Shown here one piece after another: positions 18,299-25,024 of a stretch of 64,000 nt of DNA. The stretch is from assembly GCA_910583995.1 (NCBI GenBank), contig CAJTYW010000004.1:62001-126000 (forward strand). The letters are read 5' to 3'. Each line of letters opens with the position of its first letter. Within the stretch, counting starts at the first letter, position 1. The stretch is from an uncultured Christensenella sp. (GTDB taxonomy: Bacteria; Bacillota; Clostridia; Christensenellales; UBA3700). The position numbers were made by a program, and so were the translations under genes. Below the pieces are notes generated by a model, which saw nothing but the letters and a program-made list of their open reading frames with translations, made no database searches and was not told the DNA's origin.

Positions 18299-18374
18299 GC
18301 TACTATGGCTCAGTAGGTAGAGCAGCTCACTCGTAATGAGCAGGTCGGCGGTTCGATTCCGCCTAGTAGCTCCA
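18299..18374 (+). tRNA. tRNA-Thr (anticodon CGT)
   Basis: A complete cloverleaf reads acceptor GCTACTA paired with TAGTAGC, D-arm GCTC...GAGC, anticodon stem GCTCA/TGAGC with loop CTCGTAA (anticodon CGT, codon ACG), T-arm GGCGG-TTCGATT-CCGCC, discriminator T and an encoded CCA. It has its own promoter and a terminator 6 bp downstream. Confidence 0.97.
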
Positions 18375-18453
18375 ATATAAGACACGACACCGCTAACGCC
18401 TGCTCGTGTCTTTTTATTACGCTACTAGGTGGAATCAGTAACATTCCGTAGCC
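18368..18453 (+). repeat. 86-bp direct repeat, copy A (tRNA 3' end plus terminator)
   Basis: Begins with the last bases of tRNA-Thr (AGCTCCA), includes a terminator hairpin (GACACGA/TCGTGTC plus T run, 18381-18415) and an imperfect hairpin around GGAAT/ATTCC. Copy B at 18747-18832 is essentially identical. Confidence 0.9.
18379..18416 (+). terminator. Terminator of tRNA-Thr
   Basis: Stem GACACGA/TCGTGTC with a GC-rich loop and TTTTTATT tail, immediately after the tRNA. Confidence 0.82.
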
Positions 18454-18464
18454 GTGTTTACACG

Positions 18465-18495
18465 GCGGCTCTCGCTTCGCTCGAACCCGATTCCG
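18465..18495. repeat. 31-bp GC-rich repeat, copy A
   Basis: GCGGCTCTCGCTTCGCTCGA followed by ACCCGATTCCG. Copy B at 18958-18988 differs by one base. The reverse strand holds GGAATCGGGTTCGA, resembling a tRNA T-arm fragment. Confidence 0.85.
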
Positions 18496-18531
18496 CCGGA
18501 GTAAGTTCAAGCGTCAAAGCACGAGTTTATG

Positions 18532-18568
18532 ACAACAGAGATAGCCGCTAGCTATCTCTGTTGTTTTT
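18532..18568 (+). terminator. Strong intrinsic terminator in the tRNA-fragment region
   Basis: A 14-bp stem (ACAACAGAGATAGC and its complement) with a 5-nt loop and TTTTT tail. No gene ends just upstream, so it may terminate read-through from the tRNA or be a relic. Confidence 0.75.
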
Positions 18569-18717
18569 CACTCAACTACTCCTTTTCCCCACAACACCAT
18601 TCGGTGCTGCGGGAGCCCTGTTTCAACTTGTTTTTGTTAAAGAAATTATGCTGAACCGCTGGGTGCCTGCTCATTATATCGGGGTCCACGAAAAATGACA
18701 ATTTTTTGGGGCAGGAA

Positions 18718-18753
18718 AAGGTCGGCGGTTCAATTCTGCCTGAGTAAGCTCCA
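18718..18753 (+). pseudogene. tRNA 3'-half fragment (T-arm remnant)
   Basis: AGGTCGGCGGTTCAATTCTG, CC, GAGTAAGCTCCA repeats the variable-loop, T-arm and 3' end of tRNA-Thr at 18341-18374 with a few changes. The 5' half has been replaced by unrelated sequence, so no cloverleaf forms. Confidence 0.75.
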
Positions 18754-18832
18754 ATATAAGACACGACACCGCTAACGCCTGCTCGTGTCTTTTTATTACG
18801 CTACTAGGTGGAATCAGTAACATTCCGTAGCC
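18747..18832 (+). repeat. 86-bp direct repeat, copy B
   Basis: Second copy of 18368-18453, starting in the remnant tRNA 3' end and including the same terminator hairpin (18760-18794). Confidence 0.9.
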
Positions 18833-18911
18833 TGTGCTCGTTACGAACTAAATTGAGCGTTTTTTTATTCAAAAAAAACATTCTCAACCAGCGCTCGAAC
18901 TCGCACTATAT

Positions 18912-18937
18912 CCCAAATGATAATATTATCATTTGGG
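18912..18937. repeat. 26-bp perfect palindrome
   Basis: CCCAAATGATAAT followed by its exact reverse complement. No T run follows, so it is not an obvious terminator. Confidence 0.8.
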
Positions 18938-18957
18938 ACCCCTAAAAATTTTATATA

Positions 18958-18988
18958 GCGGCTCTCGCTCCGCTCGAACCCGATTCCG
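18958..18988. repeat. 31-bp GC-rich repeat, copy B
   Basis: Near-identical to 18465-18495 (one T-to-C change). The rest of 18375-19050 holds no credible gene. Confidence 0.85.
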
Positions 18989-19052
18989 TCATTCTTATGC
19001 AAAATCTTTAAGTACACTTGTTTTTTCAAGAATATTCTAGTACTGACACTAC

Positions 19053-19081
19053 TTGCGGAAATATACTTTTTATGCTATAAT
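19053..19081 (+). promoter_or_regulatory. Promoter of the TIM-barrel gene
   Basis: TTGCGG, 17 bp, TATAAT, 38 bp before the start codon. Confidence 0.6.
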
Positions 19082-19118
19082 TAAAATAATATAGATTAAA
19101 TTTGTTGGGGGGAAATTT

Positions 19119-19966
19119 ATGCAGTTTGGAATGCCTACTTTAATAGAAAATCATACATTGCAGGATAATATAAATTTATGCAAAGCTTTAGGGTTGCAAT
19201 TTATAGAGATTAATATGAACTTCCCTGAATATCAAATAGATAAACTTGAAGAAATTGATAAATTTTATACACCAGCAAATGATGCAGAGATTTATTACAC
19301 TATCCATTTAGACGAAAATTTGAATATTGCGGATTTTAATACTCTTATTGCTAACGCATATTTGGAAACAGTAAAAAGAACTATATTTTTGCAAAAAAAT
19401 TAATTCCTTTACAGAATAAATACGGCAATTCCAATCAACCATTTATAATAAACGCTCATTTAAATCACGGGATTTACATTACTCTTCCCGATAAAAAAGT
19501 ACAAATGTATGAAAGAAATTTTGATATTTATATGGACTCTTTTAAAAATTTTCGCACCCTATGTGAAGAATGGATTGGAAACGATAACATTGTAATCGCA
19601 ATAGAAAACACAGACGGATTTAAAGAATATGAAAAAAAAGCAATAGAATATTTGCTAAATAGTCCAAAATTTGGTCTTACTTGGGATATCGGTCATTCAA
19701 AGGCTATAGGCGAAACAGATGTTCCATTTATTATGTCTCATAAAGATAAATTGTGGCATTTTCATATTCATAACGCTAAAGCCAAAAGTGAAACGACAAA
19801 AGGGAGCAATCACCTTTCCTTAGATGACGGCGAAATAGATATTAAAGAAAGATTAACTACCGCAGAAAAATGCAACGCAAAATGTGTTTTGGAAACAAAA
19901 ACTATAGAGTCCTTAAAAAAATCTGTAAAATTTTTAAAAGCTACTACAAACTTTTTAAAATCTTAA
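19119..19966 (+). pseudogene. Xylose-isomerase-like TIM-barrel (sugar phosphate isomerase/epimerase family), frameshifted
   Basis: Starts at ATG after GGGGGGAAATTT and reads MQFGMPTLIENHTLQDN... to a stop at 19403. If one T is added to the TTTTT at 19388-19392, the frame continues as FAKKLIPLQNKYGNSNQ and joins without further stops to the second frame (from 19505) ending at 19966. The joined protein of about 282 aa has the metal-site strands of AP-endonuclease-2-like barrels: IENTDG, WDIGHS, HIHN, HLSLDDGEID, LETK. The substrate is unknown. The break is a single homopolymer indel, so recent inactivation and assembly error are both plausible. Confidence 0.75.
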
Positions 19967-20046
19967 TCTATATTACAATATTAAGTTAAAAAACGAATAT
20001 TTTATTATTGCTCGTTACGCTTTGTAATGAGTAATTTTTTATAAAA

Positions 20047-20070
20047 AAGTTGCACTAATTAGTGCAACTT
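20047..20070 (-). terminator. Terminator of the Ro60 gene
   Basis: A perfect 24-bp palindrome (AAGTTGCACTAA and its complement). On the minus strand it is followed by TTTTTTATAAAAAATT; it lies 30 bp after the stop codon. It could also stop the plus-strand gene. Confidence 0.75.
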
Positions 20071-20100
20071 AAACTTTTAGTATCGATTTTTGATTGATTT

Positions 20101-21534
20101 TTAGCCATTATAGTTTTCTATATACTCAACTTGGCTTGCCATACCTTTTTCTACCATATAAATAAACTCAAGTACCTGCTCACTCCAACCAGCAATAATA
20201 TTTGTTTGCTTTCCGATAAATTGTTGAGTGCCATAGCCTTGCAAATCTATAGCGTGTACCCATAGATTTGGATTAACTTGTTCCCTATACTTTTGTGCCA
20301 AGTGCTGACAAGTTTTTCTATATCCATAATTCATCATATTGTCAGAAAGCAAAATAAGTCTATCCGCATATATTTGTTTATCCAACATTTCAATTAAAGG
20401 TAATGAAATATCTGTACCACCGCCTGAAACAGGTATATCTAAAGCTGAAGATATAATTCCGTTATTTTTTTGCAAAATAATTTTTCGCAATTCTGTATTA
20501 AAAGTGTAAGCAATATTTTCATCACTCAATTTAGATACCATAGCACCTAATAAGCAAGCAATGTCAGAACACTCGATTGTTGAACTTCTTGATATAGGAT
20601 ATCTCATTGAACCACTTGTATCAATTGCAATTATAGTTTTACCGCTTAGTTTTGGAATATTTTCCATAGAATAACTAATTGCTGTCTCAAGTGTATCAAA
20701 CGCTTTACTTGTCACATTTTCAAGTCCAATAATCTGCAAATAGGCAGAAAGAAATCTAAAAGGTAATTGTTTTGACTTTAAAATTTCTTCTTTATTCGAC
20801 AATTTTTCATAAACTTTGTCAATATTATATGGATTTGCATTTATAATATTTCTAAGATTACGAAGCATAGCCATATAGCCAAGTTTATTGTCGTCAATCA
20901 ATTTTTCCCATATTTCTTTTTTGTTGCCGTATTTTGAAACTTCTGTCTCCCACCTTTCGGCAATAGGCAAAGTATCTGTAGCAATCATATTAAATAATTC
21001 TTCCTGCTCTTTTGTTTTTGGAACAGGGTGTGCTATTTTTAAAACATCACGAAACTTAACGGATTTATTGCCGCCATTATATTTGCTTATGCTATAGGCA
21101 TTAAATTTACCAATCGCTAAGCCTAAAGCTTTTTTCAAGCCATTAGGAATAGGTTTTCCAAACACATCAATATAAAAAGCAAGAATTTCAGTAATATCGT
21201 CTGGTCTTTCTGTCACACAATCAACTACTTCTTTGATATATTCCTTACTATTTACATTATAGGCTATAAGTGCTGTTAAAGCGTGAGATACAGAACGCAA
21301 GTGCATTTCTTTCCTGCAATATTTTACTAAATTAACAACAAATTTAGCATCGCTATCTAAAATTTCATTTGCAACGCCAAGTAATGTTTCTGTATTGTCA
21401 CCATAAAATTTTTCTTCGCAAAACATACTAGTTAAAACTTGAGTTACAAGTAATTCCTTCATATTCATAGCGTAAGCATCGTGTCCGCACAAATTTTTTG
21501 TTGAATATTTTATGTTTTTATTAAATTTAGCCAT
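20101..21534 (-). CDS. rsr: Ro60/Rsr-type TROVE-domain RNA-binding protein
   Basis: The N-terminal TROVE HEAT-repeat ring (about 1-290; LRSVSHALTALIAYN, FRFLSAYLQII) binds Y RNA on its outside and ends of misfolded RNA in its hole. The C-terminal vWA domain has a MIDAS (DTSGSM near residue 305, then GGGTDISLP and DNMMNYG). At 477 aa it matches bacterial Rsr, which pairs with PNPase in RNA decay in Deinococcus. The start at ATG 21534 follows AGGAGGGG; an upstream hydrophobic extension in frame lacks a ribosome binding site and runs through the terminator hairpin. A Y-RNA-like gene precedes it. Confidence 0.95.
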   Translation of the reverse strand: MAKFNKNIKYSTKNLCGHDAYAMNMKELLVTQVLTSMFCEEKFYGDNTETLLGVANEILDSDAKFVVNLVKYCRKEMHLRSVSHALTALIAYNVNSKEYIKEVVDCVTERPDDITEILAFYIDVFGKPIPNGLKKALGLAIGKFNAYSISKYNGGNKSVKFRDVLKIAHPVPKTKEQEELFNMIATDTLPIAERWETEVSKYGNKKEIWEKLIDDNKLGYMAMLRNLRNIINANPYNIDKVYEKLSNKEEILKSKQLPFRFLSAYLQIIGLENVTSKAFDTLETAISYSMENIPKLSGKTIIAIDTSGSMRYPISRSSTIECSDIACLLGAMVSKLSDENIAYTFNTELRKIILQKNNGIISSALDIPVSGGGTDISLPLIEMLDKQIYADRLILLSDNMMNYGYRKTCQHLAQKYREQVNPNLWVHAIDLQGYGTQQFIGKQTNIIAGWSEQVLEFIYMVEKGMASQVEYIENYNG

Positions 21535-21547
21535 ATTATCCCCTCCT

Positions 21548-21583
21548 AAAAAAAATAAAGCTATTAGTATTAAAACCAATAGC
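21548..21583 (-). terminator. Terminator hairpin abutting the rsr ribosome binding site
   Basis: Stem GCTATTGG/CTAATAGC (one G-T pair), loop TTTTAATA, tail TTTATTTTTTTT, and then at once AGGAGGGG of rsr. It probably ends the upstream ncRNA, leaving rsr to read-through. Confidence 0.75.
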
Positions 21584-21837
21584 ATATATCAAAATTTGCA
21601 AATAACAATAGCAAAAATAATGTATAGTTTTAACACTACACTAAATTACTTGTTATTGCTAAATAGCAATTAATTTTTAAAACTATTGGAAGAAAAGCGA
21701 AAGCACCTATCTGTGAGTTACCTTTACTCCATCAAATACCCGAAGGTATTATATTGCAAGACTCGAACTTGCATCTCAGTCTTATATCTAGAAGGAATTG
21801 CTTTCTACACTGTCCAATATTAAATTTTATTATGTAA
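21548..21837 (-). ncRNA. Candidate Y RNA (YrlA-like, with tRNA-like module) upstream of rsr
   Basis: The 359-bp gap between recN and rsr holds a structured minus-strand RNA. It has a consensus promoter (21844-21872) and a terminator. Visible elements: a closing helix TATTGGA (21813-21819) with TCCAATA (21684-21690); a canonical T-arm GCAAG-TTCGAGT-CTTGC (21756-21772) matching the TTCRANY loop; a hairpin AATACC-TTCG-GGTATT (21735-21750) with UUCG tetraloop; stem CAGT/ACTG enclosing TAGAA/TTCTA; and hairpin GAGT/ACTC. About 43 nt separate ATATT from the T-arm and AATAT follows it, so a tRNA-sized module can be drawn. Bacterial YrlA RNAs adjacent to rsr carry such tRNA mimics. Sequence identity with known YrlA could not be tested. 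Confidence 0.62.
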
Positions 21838-21843
21838 TAGCAG

Positions 21844-21872
21844 ATTATATCACTTATTTTATTAAATTGCAA
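21844..21872 (-). promoter_or_regulatory. Promoter of the rsr-upstream ncRNA
   Basis: TTGCAA, exactly 17 bp, TATAAT on the minus strand; predicted start near 21837. Confidence 0.75.
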
Positions 21873-21899
21873 TAGCTTATTTGTAAAATAAATGTAAAT

Positions 21900-23612
21900 T
21901 TAAGCTTGATTTTGACTATTTTTGTACTCTTTTGCAATTTCCAAAAGCTTTTCTGCGTGCAGAACGGCAGATTCACTAGCACTTATACCATCAATCATTT
22001 TAGCAATTTCAAGTGCGGATTGAGTACTATCCAAAAGCTTAACATTAGTATTTGTGCGCATATTATCCGTTGTTTTTTCAATCAAATAATGTGCATCTGC
22101 CATTGATGCAAGTTGTGGAAGATGAGTAACTGCCAAAACTTGTTTGCTATTTGATATATCATACAATTTATTTGCAACAACTTGTGCGATTTTGCCACTA
22201 ATACCTGTGTCAATTTCATCAAATACCATTACATTTACGCCGTCAATTTGAGCGGTAATTTTTTTGATTGCAAGCATAAATCTGCTCATTTCACCGCCAC
22301 TTATTACCTTTTTCAATGGTTTTAATGGTTCGCCTAAGTTTGGAGAAATCAAAAACTCAACAATATCTATACCATTATTTGATGCTTTGTTTGCAATTGT
22401 TTCTATATCATTATATGTTACGATATCAACTTCAAATCCGGTATTAGGCATACCCAACTCTTTTAGTTCTGCCGTAACCAATTTTTCAAATTGCTTTGCA
22501 TAATTCTTTCTGACATCGCTTAAATCAATACCTTTTTGCTCCAAATTATCCAAAGCCGAATTATAGTCATCAGTTAGTTTTTCAATCATAAAACTATAAT
22601 TTGACAATTCTTCGACTTCTGCTGCAATTTTATCTCTATACGCAAGCACTTTTTCTTCCGTATCACCATATTTGCCTTCGATATTATGAATTTTGCTTAG
22701 TCTTGCAATGTCTCTTTGAGCTTCGTATTCGTCAACAGAAATACCACTACTTATACTTTCTACGCTTGATGCAATATCTCTAAGTTCTATCCTTGTCTCG
22801 TCCAATCTTGAAATGTACTCTGAAATTTCTGCACTATACTCTTCTATACTGCTAAGTTCTTTTATTGCTGTGTATATATTATCGACAGCATTATTTTCCA
22901 TATCGCCATTTAGCAAAGTATAAGCGTTATTGGATGCTCTTATTATGTCTTCGGCATTGTCATACATATCGCATCTTTTTTGCAATTCTATCTCTTCACC
23001 TATTGTGATATTAGCTTCATTAATCTCTTCTAGTTGTTTAGACAAGATTTCCGCACGAATATCAACATCTGTCAATTTACTATACTCATTTAGTTTTGAT
23101 TTAATTTGCTTAAAGTTTTTGTATGCTGCAATATACTCTTGTTTTGCAATAGCAATACTCTCGCCTATAAAATTATCCAAAATATCAATATGATTATCAC
23201 TATTAAGCAAAACACTATTTTCGTGCTGACCATAGATATCCACTAAAGATTGAGCAATATTTTTTAAAGCACTGACAGTTACTTTCATACCATTAATGCG
23301 ACAAACATTTTTGCCATCTTCAGTCATTTTGCGTGACAAAATTAGTCCGTCTTCAAAGTCTATTTCATACTCACCCAAAATCTTTTGTGTTATAGTATTA
23401 ATCTCATCAAACTCCGCTTCAACCAAAGCTTCGCTCTCGCCGTTTCTGATTAAAGTTTTATCCGCTCTTTCACCCAAAACAAAGTTAAGAGAGTCAATAA
23501 TAATTGACTTACCCGCACCAGTTTCACCTGTTAAAATATTAAGCCCTTTTGCAAAATCAATTTCCGCAAAAGAAATTAAAGCAATGTTATTAATAGTTAA
23601 TGTGCGTAACAT
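21900..23612 (-). CDS. recN: DNA repair protein RecN
   Basis: RecN is an SMC-like ATPase that acts early at double-strand breaks. Walker A GETGAGKS (29-36), central coiled coil, ABC signature ISGGEMSRFMLAIK and Walker B MVFDEIDTGISG are all present in 570 aa. The start is ATG 23612 since AAGGGGG lies between it and an ATG six codons upstream. The argR-recN order is conserved in Firmicutes. Confidence 0.96.
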   Translation of the reverse strand: MLRTLTINNIALISFAEIDFAKGLNILTGETGAGKSIIIDSLNFVLGERADKTLIRNGESEALVEAEFDEINTITQKILGEYEIDFEDGLILSRKMTEDGKNVCRINGMKVTVSALKNIAQSLVDIYGQHENSVLLNSDNHIDILDNFIGESIAIAKQEYIAAYKNFKQIKSKLNEYSKLTDVDIRAEILSKQLEEINEANITIGEEIELQKRCDMYDNAEDIIRASNNAYTLLNGDMENNAVDNIYTAIKELSSIEEYSAEISEYISRLDETRIELRDIASSVESISSGISVDEYEAQRDIARLSKIHNIEGKYGDTEEKVLAYRDKIAAEVEELSNYSFMIEKLTDDYNSALDNLEQKGIDLSDVRKNYAKQFEKLVTAELKELGMPNTGFEVDIVTYNDIETIANKASNNGIDIVEFLISPNLGEPLKPLKKVISGGEMSRFMLAIKKITAQIDGVNVMVFDEIDTGISGKIAQVVANKLYDISNSKQVLAVTHLPQLASMADAHYLIEKTTDNMRTNTNVKLLDSTQSALEIAKMIDGISASESAVLHAEKLLEIAKEYKNSQNQA

Positions 23613-23717
23613 AGCGTACCCCCTTAACATAAATTTGTTTATTTAGTACCGATTTTTGATTGATTTTTATCAAAAATCTAAATTAAATTTTATAAAAACA
23701 ACTTTTATTAATTTTAA

Positions 23718-24170
23718 TTATTGCAAATAAGCATTCAACTTTCTCTTAACCATTTCAGCTGAATATTCGTCCACTACTACAAGCAAAATTGTATCATCAC
23801 CTGCAAGTGTTCCAATAATTTCCGTAATATTAAGATTATCAATAAAAGCCGCTGCACTATTTGCAGAACCTATTATTGTTTTAACAACAATTATATTTTG
23901 AGCAGACCTAATAGACATAACAGCTTCTTTAAATAAATTGTTATATTTATTAGTCATATTCTCTTTTTCGTCAGGCGGACAAACATATTTATATCGCTTG
24001 TTTGGAGTCATCATTTTCATAATCCCCAAATCATTAATATCTCTGGAAATTGTCGCTTGAGTTGTAGAATACCCCGCATTGTTCAACAATTCAATTAGCT
24101 CACCTTGAGTTTCCACATCGTGATTGTTAATAATTTCAATCAATTTTAATTGTCTTTTGTTTCTCTTCAT
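23718..24170 (-). CDS. argR: Arginine repressor ArgR/AhrC
   Basis: A 150-aa ArgR with N-terminal winged helix (STTQATISRDINDLG, about 35-49) and C-terminal oligomerisation/arginine-binding domain (GSANSAAAFID, GTLAGDDTILLVV). It controls arginine metabolism. Its ATG overlaps the nadK stop by 4 nt. Confidence 0.96.
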   Translation of the reverse strand: MKRNKRQLKLIEIINNHDVETQGELIELLNNAGYSTTQATISRDINDLGIMKMMTPNKRYKYVCPPDEKENMTNKYNNLFKEAVMSIRSAQNIIVVKTIIGSANSAAAFIDNLNITEIIGTLAGDDTILLVVVDEYSAEMVKRKLNAYLQ

Positions 24171-25024
24171 ATCTCTCTACTCCCCCCAAACTTGTTCCAT
24201 ACAGACATTTTTTGTATCAATTTATTATAAAAATTTTTATTTTCAAATCTTATTAATTTTGTATTGTATTCACTTTTTTCTACATTTACTATTATCTCGT
24301 CTTTATCAGTTGTTACGCACTGCCCATCTATACACATAACGATTTCTTCGTGTTGGGTATTTTTAACTTTAAGGCATATTTTACTCTCGTCATTTACTAC
24401 CATTGGCCGTGAATTTAAGCTGTGCGGACAAATTGCAGTAATCCCGATTGCTTTGACATCTGGGCTTAAAATTGCACCACCGCAACTCATTGCATAAGCC
24501 GTTGAGCCTGTTGGTGTACTAACAATAACTCCGTCACCAGACACAATATCACACAAATCCCCGTCAATTTCAATAGATATATCTATCGTTCTTTTTGACA
24601 TAAGCCTTGACAAACTGACTTCGTTTAATGCTAAATACTCGCCTGAAGAAGTCATAACTTTGAGCATTGTTCGCTCATCAAGTTCATAGTCTCCATTTAT
24701 TAATTTGTCTGCCAAAACTTGCAAATCGTTATCTTCGCACTCTGTTAAAAAACCAAGTCTGCCTTTGTTTACGCCTAGCAAAGCAATATCATTTTTAACA
24801 ACTTTGCTTGCAACAGAAAGTAATGTGCCGTCACCACCAAAGCATATCAAGATATCCGCTTTTTGCGCAACTTCTTTTAAAGGAAGACTAGGCATTTTTA
24901 TATACTCTTCCGCACCGCTTGCAACAAAAACTTGAATACCTTTTTTGCAAAAAATATCAATCAACTTGTTTGCAGTAACGCAACGAATATCTCTGTTTAT
25001 GTTGACATAAATGCCTACTTTCAT
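24167..25024 (-). CDS. nadK: NAD kinase
   Basis: Phosphorylates NAD to NADP. The catalytic GGDGT motif is at 63-67, followed by NKGRLGFLTE and DGVIVSTPTGSTAYAMSCGG. At 285 aa it is complete. It overlaps dxs by 4 nt and argR by 4 nt, indicating a translationally coupled trio. tlyA, usual between dxs and nadK in this cluster, is absent. Confidence 0.96.
   Translation of the reverse strand: MKVGIYVNINRDIRCVTANKLIDIFCKKGIQVFVASGAEEYIKMPSLPLKEVAQKADILICFGGDGTLLSVASKVVKNDIALLGVNKGRLGFLTECEDNDLQVLADKLINGDYELDERTMLKVMTSSGEYLALNEVSLSRLMSKRTIDISIEIDGDLCDIVSGDGVIVSTPTGSTAYAMSCGGAILSPDVKAIGITAICPHSLNSRPMVVNDESKICLKVKNTQHEEIVMCIDGQCVTTDKDEIIVNVEKSEYNTKLIRFENKNFYNKLIQKMSVWNKFGGSREI

Noticed and set aside
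18310..18510. Minus-strand frame encoding GGIEPPTCSLRVSCSTY
   Set aside because: It runs antisense through tRNA-Thr and the following repeat; this peptide type is a familiar artefact of translating tRNA genes.
18576..18764. Minus-strand frame containing GRIEPPTFSCPKK
   Set aside because: Same tRNA-fragment artefact, over the T-arm remnant; no ribosome binding site or domain.
18576..18764. Toxin-antitoxin or small peptide gene in the GC-rich gap
   Set aside because: No start with a ribosome binding site on either strand; composition is explained by tRNA-derived repeats.
19041..19070. Solo half-copy of the palindromic element (TACTGACA...TATACTTTTT)
   Set aside because: Only short pieces match and the order is wrong; better explained by the promoter of the TIM-barrel gene.
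21720..21837. Functional tRNA or tmRNA read from the T-arm at 21756-21772
   Set aside because: No 7-bp acceptor with CCA, no proper anticodon arm and no tag-encoding frame; a tRNA-like module of a larger RNA fits better.
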